Below, piece by piece: positions 8,213 through 16,729 of a stretch of 64,000 nucleotides of DNA. The stretch lies in NCBI RefSeq assembly GCF_022808175.1, contig NZ_JALGBX010000003.1, positions 372,022 to 436,021 on the forward strand, written 5' to 3'. Position numbers and translations under genes: made by a program. This stretch comes from Streptomyces sp. AP-93 (GTDB lineage Bacteria > Actinomycetota > Actinomycetes > Streptomycetales > Streptomycetaceae). Position 1 is the first letter of the stretch, and the number at the start of each line of letters is the position of its first letter. The notes under the pieces are model-generated. The model did not search any database. It saw only the letters and a program-made list of their open reading frames with translations, and was not told the DNA's origin.

Positions 8213-9700
8213 TTAGCGGCGGGTGGCGGCGGAGATGGCGTCGGCGAGGCGGTCGAGGACGGCTGAGGCCTGCTCGTCGGTCAGGGTGAGAGGGGGGAGG
8301 AGGCGGACGACGCTGGAGTGGCGGCCCCCGAGTTCGACGATGAGGCCCCGGTCCAGGCAGGCCTGGCGGACGGCCACCGCGAGGTCCGGCGAGGCTTCCC
8401 CGGTGTCGGGGTCGGCCAGTTCGACGCCGATCATCAGCCCGCGGCCCCGTACGTCCGCCACGCACGGGTGGGCCGGGATCAGGCCGCGCAGCGCGGCGAG
8501 CATGCGCGCGCCCAGGCTCGCCGCGCGCTCCGCGAGGCCGTTCTCCCGGACGTAGGCCAGCGTCGCGGTGCCCGCCGCCATGGCGAGCTGGTTGCCGCGG
8601 AAGGTGCCGGCGTGGGCGCCGGGGGCCCACTGGTCCAGCTCCGCCCCGTACACGATCACCGCGAGCGGGAGGCTGCCCCCGATGGCTTTGGAGAGCACCA
8701 TCACGTCGGGGACGACCCCCGCGTGGTCGACCCCCCAGAAGGCCCCGGTGCGCCCGACCCCCGTCTGGACCTCGTCGGCGATCAGCGGGATCCCCCGCTC
8801 CGCCGTGATCTCCCGCATCCTGCGCAGCCAGGCGTCGGGGGCGGGGTGGACTCCGCCCTCTCCCTGGACGGGTTCGACGATCATCCCGGCGGGCGCGGGC
8901 ACCCCGCTCTTGGGGTCGTCGAGCAGGTTCCGCGTCCAACGGGCCGACAGTTCCGCGCCCTCGGCCCCGCCGACTCCGAACGGGCAGCGGCGGTCCTGCG
9001 GGTACGGCAGCCGGGTCACCCGTACGTCCGCGGCCCCGCCGGAGACGGCCAGCGCTCCCGTGGTCATGCCGTGGTAGGCGCCCGTGAAGGCGAGCATCCC
9101 GGACCGTCCGGTCGCGGTGCGGACGAGGGTGAGCGCGGCCTCCACCGCGTCCGTCCCGGCCGGTCCGCAGAACTGGATGCGGGCGTCCGCGGCCAGCTCC
9201 GCCGGCAGGCTGGCGAACAGCTCGGTGGTGAAGGCGTCCTTGACCGGAGTCGCGAGGTCCAGCACGTGCAGCGGGGCTCCCGAGTCGAGGACCCCGCGGA
9301 TGGCTTCGAGCACCACCGGGTGGTTGTGGCCGAGGGCGAGGGTTCCGGCGCCGGAGAGGCAGTCGAGGTAGCGGCGTCCGTCCGCCCCCTCGATGGTCAA
9401 CCCCCGTGCGCGCACCGGCACGATGGGCAGGGAGCGCGCGTACGTCCGTGCGGCGGACTCCCGTTGCGCCTGCCTGCGCAGGATCCCCTCGGCCGCGGCC
9501 GGCCCGGGCCCGCGCCCCACCGCCGGAGCTGCCACCGGAGCCGCCACCGGAGCAGCCGCCGGACCGGCCGGCAGACCCGCCACCGCACCCGCCGCCGGGC
9601 CCGGTTCCGCGAACTGCCCTGCCTCCGGAACCCGGTTCGTCTGCGCCGGAACCTCCGCCCCGGCCGTGGCCTGCTCGCCCGTCCAAGCCGTCAAAGGCAC
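8213..9700 (-). CDS. Diaminobutyrate--2-oxoglutarate aminotransferase (class III, PLP), first gene of the siderophore operon
   Basis: Class III PLP aminotransferase that makes L-2,4-diaminobutyrate from aspartate semialdehyde, the first step to the 1,3-diaminopropane arm of aerobactin-like siderophores (RhbA role). Seen: GAGTLALGHNHP, CGPAGTDAVEAAL (cofactor phosphate contact), YHGMTTGAL, IADEVQTGVGRTG and the Schiff-base lysine in LSKAIGGSLP. I chose GTG 9700 because GGAGG lies ten bases upstream at 9711-9715, giving 495 residues. An earlier GTG at 9754 lacks a convincing site. The first ~75 residues are Ala/Pro-rich and not part of the usual fold, echoing the low-complexity extension of the next protein. 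Its stop lies eight bases before the NIS gene, so the two are surely co-transcribed. No diaminobutyrate decarboxylase follows, unlike the rhizobactin order. Confidence 0.9.
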   Translation of the reverse strand: MPLTAWTGEQATAGAEVPAQTNRVPEAGQFAEPGPAAGAVAGLPAGPAAAPVAAPVAAPAVGRGPGPAAAEGILRRQAQRESAARTYARSLPIVPVRARGLTIEGADGRRYLDCLSGAGTLALGHNHPVVLEAIRGVLDSGAPLHVLDLATPVKDAFTTELFASLPAELAADARIQFCGPAGTDAVEAALTLVRTATGRSGMLAFTGAYHGMTTGALAVSGGAADVRVTRLPYPQDRRCPFGVGGAEGAELSARWTRNLLDDPKSGVPAPAGMIVEPVQGEGGVHPAPDAWLRRMREITAERGIPLIADEVQTGVGRTGAFWGVDHAGVVPDVMVLSKAIGGSLPLAVIVYGAELDQWAPGAHAGTFRGNQLAMAAGTATLAYVRENGLAERAASLGARMLAALRGLIPAHPCVADVRGRGLMIGVELADPDTGEASPDLAVAVRQACLDRGLIVELGGRHSSVVRLLPPLTLTDEQASAVLDRLADAISAATRR

Positions 9701-9950
9701 GAGTGTCGCTCCTCCCGCACGGTTGCTCTTCCGGGGTGCGCTTCGAACACCCACGCTGCTCCCCCATCCCCCGTACGTACCAACGACGGTGGCGGCGACG
9801 GATCACGGGTGAGCCCAAGATCCTTGTCCCGCCCGGGGGAACCGGTGCCCCGGGCTGTGCCGTCCCCCACGGCAGCGGCATAGTGGGGTGCTGCAACCCA
9901 GACGCCCGCCAACCCAGGCACCATCCCGAACCACCAGGGGGATTCACGAC
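9701..9950. promoter_or_regulatory. Divergent intergenic region between siderophore operon and protease gene
   Basis: The two flanking genes diverge, so both promoters should lie in these 250 bases. An 8-bp perfect stem (9831-9838 with 9848-9855) and a 6-bp stem (9858-9863 with 9869-9874) are visible. I looked for the 19-bp DmdR/IdeR iron box expected before an actinobacterial siderophore operon (TTAGGTTAGGCTAACCTAA type) and saw no convincing match. Confidence 0.5.
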
Positions 9951-11120
9951 ATGCGACCGATCCGACCGGTCACCGCGATCCTGTGCGCGGCCGCGCTCGC
10001 GCTGACCGCCGCGGCGTGCGGGCCCGGCGACGGTGAGACCGACGCCAAGCCGACCGTGGCGGCGAGCCTGCCCACCAGCCTGGACGGGGTGAAGATCCCG
10101 GACGGGCTGAAGGACAAGCTCAAGGAGCACGGCATCGACCTGGAGAGGTGGAAGGGGGGTGAGTGGAAGAACTGGAAGAAGGAGGACTGGCTCCGCGAGG
10201 CGGGCGACTACATCAACCCGATCATCGAGGACCTCTGGGACTCCGACCGGATGCGCGACGCGGACAAGATGCCGCAGCCTCCCGCCGTCGACCAGGACGC
10301 GGGCAAGGACCAGGGCGTCACCGACCCGACCCCGGCTCCGGTGGCGGCCAAGGTCGCGGCCCCGCCCTACCACCAGAGCGTCCCCGCCTCCGGCAAGGTC
10401 TTCTTCGACGGCCCCGAGGGGTCGATGGTCTGCTCGGCGACCGTGATCAAGGACCCGGCGCACCCCGGCAGGTCCAACATGGTCTGGACGGCCGGCCACT
10501 GCGTGCACGCGGGCAAGTCCGGCGGCTGGTACCGCAACATCGCCTTCGTCCCGTCGTACAACAACAAGGGCAAGTCGGCGGCCGCGCTCAAGGGTGCGCC
10601 CCGCGAGGAAGTGGCCCCGTACGGCGTGTGGTGGAGCGACTGGGCGCAGACCTCCGACCAGTGGATCGCGACCGGCGGGCCGACCGGCGGCGCGGGTGCC
10701 CCGTACGACTTCGCGGTGCTGCACGTGACCCCGGAGAAGGGTGGCGGCAAGTCGCTGGAGGAGACGGTCGGTACGGCGCTCCCGGTGGAGTTCAACGCTC
10801 CGGCCGCGCCCAAGATCGCGAAGATGACGGCCACCGGCTACCCGGCGGCGGCTCCGTTCGACGGCCAGAGGACCTTCCAGTGCGCCGACAAGCCGGGCCG
10901 GCTGTCGCTGAACGCGACCGACCCCACGATGTACCGCATCGGCTGCACGATGACCGGCGGTTCCTCGGGCGGCGGATGGGTCGCGGCAGGTAGCGACGGC
11001 AAGCCCGCGCTGGTGTCGAACACCTCCATCGGTCCCGCCAAGGCGGGCTGGCTGGCCGGGCCGCGGCTGGGCCCGGAGGCGAAGGGCGTCTTCGACGCCG
11101 TGAGCGGCAAGTTCAAGTAG
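9951..11120 (+). CDS. Exported trypsin-like serine protease, probable lipoprotein
   Basis: A 389-residue protein with a signal peptide (two Arg, hydrophobic core, LTAAAC with Cys23 as possible lipid site). A charged linker follows (residues ~45-100), then a chymotrypsin-fold peptidase resembling the V8/glutamyl endopeptidase group. The catalytic triad is readable: His in WTAGHC, Asp in YDFAVL, Ser in GGSSGGGW. The cysteines in SMVCSA, TAGHC, FQCAD and IGCT suggest disulfides. ATG 9951 follows AGGGGG at a workable distance. It stands alone, diverging from the siderophore operon and converging on hflX across a strong hairpin. The substrate is unknown. The lipobox is imperfect (Ala at -3), so it may simply be secreted. 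Confidence 0.88.
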   Translation: MRPIRPVTAILCAAALALTAAACGPGDGETDAKPTVAASLPTSLDGVKIPDGLKDKLKEHGIDLERWKGGEWKNWKKEDWLREAGDYINPIIEDLWDSDRMRDADKMPQPPAVDQDAGKDQGVTDPTPAPVAAKVAAPPYHQSVPASGKVFFDGPEGSMVCSATVIKDPAHPGRSNMVWTAGHCVHAGKSGGWYRNIAFVPSYNNKGKSAAALKGAPREEVAPYGVWWSDWAQTSDQWIATGGPTGGAGAPYDFAVLHVTPEKGGGKSLEETVGTALPVEFNAPAAPKIAKMTATGYPAAAPFDGQRTFQCADKPGRLSLNATDPTMYRIGCTMTGGSSGGGWVAAGSDGKPALVSNTSIGPAKAGWLAGPRLGPEAKGVFDAVSGKFK

Positions 11121-11141
11121 CCGCATCGGCGCACCACATGG

Positions 11142-11173
11142 CTGAGGGCCCCCGCTGCTGCGGGGGCCCTCAG
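11142..11173. terminator. Bidirectional hairpin terminator
   Basis: Perfect 14-bp stem (11142-11155 with 11160-11173) around a TGCT loop, between the convergent protease and hflX genes. There is no U-tract, which is normal for Streptomyces. Confidence 0.9.
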
Positions 11174-11191
11174 TCGTTCATCCGGTGGGCG

Positions 11192-12700
11192 TCAGTGCTT
11201 CGCGAGCACGTACGGAGCGAACTCCGCCGCCAGCTCCGCGTGCACCCGCGCCTTGAGGAGGGTGCCCTCCGCCGTGTGCTCCTCGGAGATCACCTCGCCC
11301 TCGGCGTGGGCACGGGCGACCAGCCCGCCGCGCGTGTACGGAACGACGGCCTCGATCTCGATCGCCGGCCGCGGCAGCTCGGCGTCGATGAGCGCGAGGA
11401 GTTCCTCGATGCCCTGACCCGTGCGCGCCGAGACGGCGATGGAGCGCTTCTCGATCCGCAGCAGGCGCTGGAGCACCAGCGGGTCGGCCGCGTCCGCCTT
11501 GTTGATCACCACGATCTCGGGCACCTTGACGGCGCCGACCTCGCGGATGACCTCGCGGACCGCCGCCAGCTGCTCCTCCGGCGCCGGGTGCGAGCCGTCC
11601 ACGATGTGCAGGATGAGGTCGGAGTCGCCGACCTCCTCCATCGTGGAGCGGAACGCCTCGACGAGGTGGTGGGGCAGGTGCCGGACGAAGCCGACCGTGT
11701 CGGCCAGGGTGTAGACCCGGCCGGACGGGGTCTCGGCCCGGCGCACGGTCGGGTCGAGGGTGGCGAACAGTGCGTTCTCCACCAGGACGCCCGCGCCCGT
11801 GAGGCGGTTGAGCAGAGAGGACTTGCCTGCGTTGGTGTATCCGGCGATGGCGACCGAGGGCACCTTGTTGCGGCGCCGTTCCTGCCGCTTGATGTCGCGG
11901 CCGGTCTTCATCTCCGCGATCTCCCGGCGCATCTTCGCCATCTTCTCGCGGATCCGGCGCCGGTCGGTCTCGATCTTGGTCTCACCGGGGCCGCGGGTGG
12001 CCATGCCGCCACCGCCGCCGCCACCCATCTGCCGGGACAGCGAGGCACCCCAGCCGCGCAGTCGCGGCAGCATGTACTGCATCTGCGCGAGGGCGACCTG
12101 CGCCTTGCCCTCCCGGGACTTGGCGTGCTGGGCGAAGATGTCGAGGATGAGCGCGGTCCGGTCGACCACCTTCACCTTGACGACGTCTTCGAGGGCGATG
12201 AGCTGGCCGGGGCTGAGCTCGCCGTCGCAGACGACGGTGTCGGCGCCGCTCTCCATCACGATGTCGCGCAGCTCGCGCGCCTTGCCGGAACCGATGAAGG
12301 TGGCCGGGTCGGGCTTGTCGCGGCGCTGGATCACTCCGTCGAGTACGAGCGCGCCCGCCGTCTCGGCGAGGGCGGCGAGCTCCGCGAGGGAGTTGTCCGC
12401 GTCCTGCACCGTGCCGGAGGTCCATACGCCCACGAGGACGACCCGCTCCAGGCGGAGCTGGCGGTACTCGACCTCGGTGACGTCTTCGAGCTCGGTGGAG
12501 AGGCCGACCACGCGGCGCAGGGCCGCGCGCTCGGAGCGCTCGTACTGGGCGCCGTCCCGGTCTCCGTCGATCTCGTGGCTCCAGGCGACGTCCTCTTCCA
12601 TCAGGGCGTCGGCCCGAAGGCTCTCGGTGAAGCTCTGCGGATCCGGCGCACCCTGTGCGTCGTCCCGCGCGTCCTGGGAAGGGGAAGAAGAGGAGGTCAT
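11192..12700 (-). CDS. hflX: Ribosome-associated GTPase HflX
   Basis: A 502-residue TRAFAC-class GTPase that splits stalled or stress-inactivated ribosomes. Order: an acidic N-terminal tail (~1-60), the HflX nucleotide-binding N-domain with FIGSGKARELRD and CDGELSPGQ, a Gly-rich loop (MGGGGGGGM) leading into RGPGETKIETDRR, a basic coiled-coil linker, then the G domain. G-domain motifs are G1 GYTNAGKSS, G3 DTVGF and G4 NKAD. ATG 12700 starts a Ser-rich tail; GATCC-rich sequence precedes it rather than a perfect Shine-Dalgarno. It is separated from the M1 peptidase gene by 209 bp containing repeats and a palindrome. It sits in the conserved rshA-hflX neighbourhood. Confidence 0.97.
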   Translation of the reverse strand: MTSSSSPSQDARDDAQGAPDPQSFTESLRADALMEEDVAWSHEIDGDRDGAQYERSERAALRRVVGLSTELEDVTEVEYRQLRLERVVLVGVWTSGTVQDADNSLAELAALAETAGALVLDGVIQRRDKPDPATFIGSGKARELRDIVMESGADTVVCDGELSPGQLIALEDVVKVKVVDRTALILDIFAQHAKSREGKAQVALAQMQYMLPRLRGWGASLSRQMGGGGGGGMATRGPGETKIETDRRRIREKMAKMRREIAEMKTGRDIKRQERRRNKVPSVAIAGYTNAGKSSLLNRLTGAGVLVENALFATLDPTVRRAETPSGRVYTLADTVGFVRHLPHHLVEAFRSTMEEVGDSDLILHIVDGSHPAPEEQLAAVREVIREVGAVKVPEIVVINKADAADPLVLQRLLRIEKRSIAVSARTGQGIEELLALIDAELPRPAIEIEAVVPYTRGGLVARAHAEGEVISEEHTAEGTLLKARVHAELAAEFAPYVLAKH

Positions 12701-12772
12701 TGGATCCTTACGTCGTTTTCGAATGCGTCCGCGTCAGGCGAAGCGGAGCCAAGGCCAAAGCTACTCCCGCGC

Positions 12773-12805
12773 GTGACATAACACTGTCACGTCCAACGTG
12801 TGACA
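12773..12805. promoter_or_regulatory. Three GTGACA/TGTCAC half-sites upstream of hflX
   Basis: GTGACA (12773-12778), TGTCAC (12785-12790) and GTGACA (12800-12805) form two overlapping inverted pairs spaced 6 and 9 bases. They lie 73-105 bp upstream of the hflX ATG, where an operator would be expected. The cognate regulator is not recognised. Confidence 0.4.
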
Positions 12806-12807
12806 CT

Positions 12808-12860
12808 CCCCCGAGATTCCCCCGGAGATCCCCCGGAGAGCCCGGAGGTCCCCCGGAGCG
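12808..12860. repeat. ~11-bp degenerate tandem repeat (CCCCCGGAGAT type)
   Basis: Five imperfect copies of a CCCCCGGAGNN unit, 9-11 bp each, in the non-coding gap between hflX and the M1 peptidase gene. Confidence 0.7.
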
Positions 12861-12909
12861 CATCCCGCGGAACGGCCTCGTCGATGGTGGCATGCCCGTT
12901 CCGCACGCG

Positions 12910-14358
12910 TCACACGCTTTTCGGGGCGCTCCACTCCGGGTGCCCCGGCATCGCCGGCGTCTTCTTCCCGTACAGCCACGGCTCCAGGAACGCCCCCAGG
13001 TCCCGCCCCGCCTCCTGCGAGGCCAGCCGTACGAAGTCCTCCGTGCCGGCGACCCCGTCCCGGTGCTCCCCCACCCAGCGCCGCTCCACCCGGTCGAAGG
13101 CCTTGACCCCGATCTCCTGCCGCAGCGCGTACAGGATCAGCGCGGCGCCGTCGTAGACCGCCGGCCGGAACAGCCCGATCTTCTCGCCCGGGGCGGCCGG
13201 CTTGGGCGCGGCCGGGGGGCCGCCGGCCGCGCGCCACTGGTCGGAGCGCTGGTACGCCTCGCGCATCCGCCGCTCCAGGGAGTACTTGCCGAGGCCGTCC
13301 GCGTACAGGGCTTCGTACCAGGTGGCGTGGCCCTCGTTGAGCCACAGGTCGGACCAGGTGCGCGGGCTCACGCTGTCGCCGAACCACTGGTGGGCCAGCT
13401 CGTGGACCATCACGGACTCGACGTACCACTCGGGGTAGCCGCCGCTGCCCGCGAACAGTGCGCTCTCGAACAGCGACAGGGTCTGCGTCTCCAGCTCGAA
13501 GCCGGTACGGGCCTTCGCGATCAGCACGCCGTAGTTCTCGAAGGGGTAGCGGCCGACCCGTGCCTCCATCCACTCGATGTGTCCGGCGGTCTTCTTCAGC
13601 CACGGCTCGAGCCGCTCCCGGTCCGCCGCGGGGACCACGTCGCGCAGCGGCAGCCCGTGCGGGCCCGTGCGGTGGACCACGGCCGAGTCGCCGATCGAGA
13701 CCTGGGCGAGCTCGGTGGCCATCGGGTGCAGCGTCCGGTACGTCCACGTGGTCGCGGCGCCCGTCAGGCGGGCCGGCAGCGCGCTCGGCACTCCGTTGGC
13801 CACGGCCGTCATCCCGGCCGGCGCGCTCACCCGGAAGGTGAAGTACGCCTTGTCGGCGGGGTGGTCGTTGCACGGGAAGACCCGGTGCGCGGCGTCGGCC
13901 TGGTTCGCCATGGCCAGCCCGTCCTCGGTGACCACCCAGCCGCCGTCGCCGCGGCCGCGCGGGTCGCTCGTGTGCCGGACGGTGATGTGGAGGGGCAGGT
14001 CCTGCTCCACCGGCCGGGCGGGGGTCAGCACGAGGTCCTCGCCGACGTATCCGAAGGCGGCGGGTTCCCCGTTGACCTCGGCGGAGGCCACTTTGCCGTG
14101 GGTGAAGTCGAGGTTGACGGTCTCGAGCCGCGCGAGGCTGCGCGCGTCGATGACGGTGACCGCGTCGAGGGGGCTGCTGTTGTTCTTGTAGGCGAAGGAC
14201 AGGTCGTACGAGAGCACGTCGTACCCGGGGTTCCCCAGCTCGGGGAAGAGCGGGTCGCCGATGCCGAGCGCCTGGGGCGGGGGCACGACGGCGGCGACGA
14301 GGGTGAGGGAGGCCGCGGCCAGCAGGGCGGCGCGCAGGCGCGGGGAGGTGAGCTGCAT
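12910..14358 (-). CDS. Secreted M1-family zinc metallopeptidase (aminopeptidase N-like)
   Basis: A 482-residue peptidase. ATG 14358 opens into a signal peptide (MQLTSPRLRAALLAAASLTL...); an upstream in-frame start at 14415 would spoil it. The zinc site is HELAHQWFGD followed by WLNEGHATW, the M1 HExxH...E arrangement. The exopeptidase signature GxMEN is not recognisable. The C-terminal region contains the usual ERAP-like helical turn (FVRLASQEAGRDLGAFLEPWL). It probably cleaves N-terminal residues of peptides outside the membrane. It lies 140 bp downstream of the RSH gene on the same strand, with a tandem repeat between them. No regulation is visible. Confidence 0.9.
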   Translation of the reverse strand: MQLTSPRLRAALLAAASLTLVAAVVPPPQALGIGDPLFPELGNPGYDVLSYDLSFAYKNNSSPLDAVTVIDARSLARLETVNLDFTHGKVASAEVNGEPAAFGYVGEDLVLTPARPVEQDLPLHITVRHTSDPRGRGDGGWVVTEDGLAMANQADAAHRVFPCNDHPADKAYFTFRVSAPAGMTAVANGVPSALPARLTGAATTWTYRTLHPMATELAQVSIGDSAVVHRTGPHGLPLRDVVPAADRERLEPWLKKTAGHIEWMEARVGRYPFENYGVLIAKARTGFELETQTLSLFESALFAGSGGYPEWYVESVMVHELAHQWFGDSVSPRTWSDLWLNEGHATWYEALYADGLGKYSLERRMREAYQRSDQWRAAGGPPAAPKPAAPGEKIGLFRPAVYDGAALILYALRQEIGVKAFDRVERRWVGEHRDGVAGTEDFVRLASQEAGRDLGAFLEPWLYGKKTPAMPGHPEWSAPKSV

Positions 14359-14432
14359 CCCCCACCGCTTATCAGCGCCCGCCACGCGCCTGCGAACGGC
14401 GCGCGACGGCTCCACCCGAAAGGGGTCGGGCG

Positions 14433-14518
14433 GGCTACGCCCGGCTGACGTCGTGGCTACGCCCGGCTGCCGTCGTGGCTACGCGGCTGACGTCGTGGCT
14501 ACGCCCGGCTGACGTCGT
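14433..14518. repeat. 22-bp tandem repeat covering the rshA stop codon
   Basis: Units at 14433-14454, 14455-14476, 14477-14496 (20 bp) and 14497-14518. The last unit contains the final codons and TAG stop of rshA, so the other three are extra copies of the gene's 3' terminus lying beyond the stop. Confidence 0.9.
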
Positions 14519-16589
14519 AGACCCCGGGCACGTCCCGCATGGCCCGCATCAGCGCCGGGAGGCCCGTCGCGTCGGGCAGCTGCAGGGTGTAGCTGTGCCG
14601 GACCCGCTGCTCGACCGGCGGCTCCACCGTCGCGGAGACCACCTCGACCCCCTCGCGGGCGATGGCCTCGGTCAGATCGGCCAGCAGGTGCGGGCGGCCG
14701 AACGATTCGGCGAGCAGGGTCACCCGGCAGTCCGCGGTCGCCCGCCAGTGCACGGCGACCGGGGTCCGCCCCACGGCGCGCATCTGGGCCACCGTCGCGC
14801 AGTGGACCCGGTGCACGGTGACGGCCCCGCCGCGTACGACGAACCCCTCGACGGCGTCCGGCGGTACAGGGGTGCAGCATCCGGCGAGCCGCACGGTGGC
14901 GTCCGGCAGGTCGGCGACGGCGTTGCCCCCGCCGCTGCGGAGGCCGATCACCGACAGCGGCGGCCTGGGTGCGGCGTCGGCGGGCCGGGCCCCGTCGGGG
15001 TGGGCCTCCAGCCAGCTGCTGACGGCGATCCGGGCGGCCGGGGTCCTGGCGTGGTCCAGCCAGTCGGCGGTGGGCCCCGAGGAGGCGTCGTGCGCGAGCA
15101 GGAGCTGGACGGTGTCCCCGTCGGAGAGCCGGGAGGACAGGGAGGTCAGGCGCCCGTTGACCCGGGCGCCGATACAGCCGTGGGCCGCCTCGCCGTACTG
15201 CGCGTAGGCGGCGTCGATACAGCTGGCGCCGGCCGGCAGGCCCAGGGTGCCCCCGTCGGCGCGGAACACGGTGATCTCCCGGTCCTGGGCCAGCTCCGAG
15301 CGCAGGACGTCCCAGAAGGTGTCGGGGTCGGGCGCCGACTGCTGCCAGTCGAGCAGCCGCGACAGCCAGCCGGGCCGGGTCGGGTCCACCCGCTCCTCGT
15401 CGCAGTCGGCCGCCGCGATCTGCTCCGCGGACGGCGGGCCCGTGTACGGATTGCCGAGCGCCACCACGCCCGCCTCCGCGACCCGGTGCATCTGCCGGGT
15501 CCGGACGATGACCTCCGCGACGTAGCCCTCGGGCGTGGCGAAGGCGGTGTGCAGGGACTGGTAGAGGTTGAACTTCGGGGAGGCGATGAAGTCCTTGAAC
15601 TCGGAGATGACCGGGGTGAAGCAGGTGTGCAGCTCCCCCAGCACGGCGTAGCAGTCCGCGTTCTCCCCGACGAGGACCAGCAGGCGGCCGAAGTCGGAGC
15701 CGCGCAGCTCCCCGCGCTTGAGGGAGATGCGGTGCACGGAGACGAAGTGCCGGGGCCGCACGACCACCTCGGCGGCGATGCCCGCGTCGCGCAGGACGGC
15801 CCGTACCGAGTCGGCGATGGCGGGCAGCGGGTCGCGTTCGCCCGCGTGGGCCGCGATGAGGGCGCGGGTGCGCTCGTACTCCTCGGGGTGCAGGATCGCG
15901 AAGACGAGGTCCTCCAGCTCGGTCTTCAGGGCCTGTACGCCGAGCCGTTCGGCGAGCGGGATGAGGACGTCTCGGGTGACCTTGGCGATGCGTGCCTGTT
16001 TCTCGGGCCGCATCACCCCGAGGGTGCGCATGTTGTGCAGCCGGTCGGCGAGTTTGATGGACATCACGCGGACGTCGTTGCCGGTGGCGACGAGCATCTT
16101 GCGGAAGGTCTCGGGCTCGGCGGCGGCGCCGTAGTCGATCTTCTCGACCTTGGTGACGCCGTCGACGATGAAGCAGACCTCGTCGCCGAACTCCTCACGG
16201 ACCTGATCGAGGGTCACGTCGGTGTCCTCGACGGTGTCGTGGAGGAGCGAGGCCGTCAGAGTGGTGGTTTCGGCGCCCAGTTCGGCCAGGATGAGCGTGA
16301 CGGCGAGCGGATGTGTGATGTACGGCTCACCGCTCTTGCGCATCTGGCCGCGGTGCGAGGTCTCCGCGAGCAGGTACGCGCGGCGCAGCAGCGACAGGTC
16401 CGCGTCGGGGTGATGGGCGCGGTGCGCTTCGGCGACGTGGCCGATGGCGTCCGGCAGCCGATCCCGGGGCGTGGGCCCGAGCAGCGCGGCGCGTCCGAGT
16501 CGTCGCAGGTCAAGCCTGGTCCTGCCACGTCTGCGAAGTTCAGGGAGCGCTTCGGGACGTGCTTCGGGGTTCGTGGCCTCTGCACTCAT
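14499..16589 (-). CDS. rshA: RelA/SpoT homologue (RSH) with intact HD hydrolase and atypical synthetase domain
   Basis: A 696-residue long RSH controlling (p)ppGpp. The start is ATG 16589, five bases after GGAGG. Order: an HD hydrolase domain with HPLAV, HDTVEDT and KLADRLHNMRTL all present; then a synthetase-like domain (DCYAVLGELHTCFTP, FKDFIASPKFNLYQSLH); a TGS domain (EITVFRADGGTLGLPAGASCIDAAY); a CCTPVPPDAVEG motif; and a C-terminal ACT domain. The synthetase region departs from canonical Rel. RPRHFVSVHR replaces RPKxxxSxxxK, the arginine of the DLxAxRI motif is missing, and the EIQIRTxxMH...AAHW segment reads VIVRTRQMH...VALGN. Hydrolysis is therefore the safer prediction. It corresponds to the second Streptomyces RSH, called rshA in S. 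coelicolor. A 22-bp repeat duplicates its 3' end. Confidence 0.9.
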   Translation of the reverse strand: MSAEATNPEARPEALPELRRRGRTRLDLRRLGRAALLGPTPRDRLPDAIGHVAEAHRAHHPDADLSLLRRAYLLAETSHRGQMRKSGEPYITHPLAVTLILAELGAETTTLTASLLHDTVEDTDVTLDQVREEFGDEVCFIVDGVTKVEKIDYGAAAEPETFRKMLVATGNDVRVMSIKLADRLHNMRTLGVMRPEKQARIAKVTRDVLIPLAERLGVQALKTELEDLVFAILHPEEYERTRALIAAHAGERDPLPAIADSVRAVLRDAGIAAEVVVRPRHFVSVHRISLKRGELRGSDFGRLLVLVGENADCYAVLGELHTCFTPVISEFKDFIASPKFNLYQSLHTAFATPEGYVAEVIVRTRQMHRVAEAGVVALGNPYTGPPSAEQIAAADCDEERVDPTRPGWLSRLLDWQQSAPDPDTFWDVLRSELAQDREITVFRADGGTLGLPAGASCIDAAYAQYGEAAHGCIGARVNGRLTSLSSRLSDGDTVQLLLAHDASSGPTADWLDHARTPAARIAVSSWLEAHPDGARPADAAPRPPLSVIGLRSGGGNAVADLPDATVRLAGCCTPVPPDAVEGFVVRGGAVTVHRVHCATVAQMRAVGRTPVAVHWRATADCRVTLLAESFGRPHLLADLTEAIAREGVEVVSATVEPPVEQRVRHSYTLQLPDATGLPALMRAMRDVPGVYDVSRA

Positions 16590-16729
16590 GGGCACCTCCG
16601 ACGGCATCGGCCGGCGGTGGTGGGCATGGGGTGAGCCCTCAGGGCCGGTGCCTGATGCTACCGACCCCACCACGTGGCGCAGTCCACCTCTCGCTCAGCG
16701 TGAAACGGATCACCCATTAGAGGGAAGCT

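Noticed and set aside
4980..8289. Plus-strand frames with Gly/Thr repeats (GGTTSTDGEAGPTEGT)
   Set aside because: They mirror the minus-strand 16-residue repeat. No ribosome-binding site or domain is seen, and the minus-strand frame is bounded by real genes with good spacing.
9691..9924. 77-codon minus-strand frame upstream of the aminotransferase
   Set aside because: No ribosome-binding site, no recognisable composition, and it overlaps the likely promoter.
8204..11126. Possible extension of the NIS frame upstream of 8204
   Set aside because: The same frame stays open to 11126 but passes antisense to, or through, the aminotransferase and protease genes, which have much better evidence. The AAGGA-preceded ATG at 8204 is the sensible limit.
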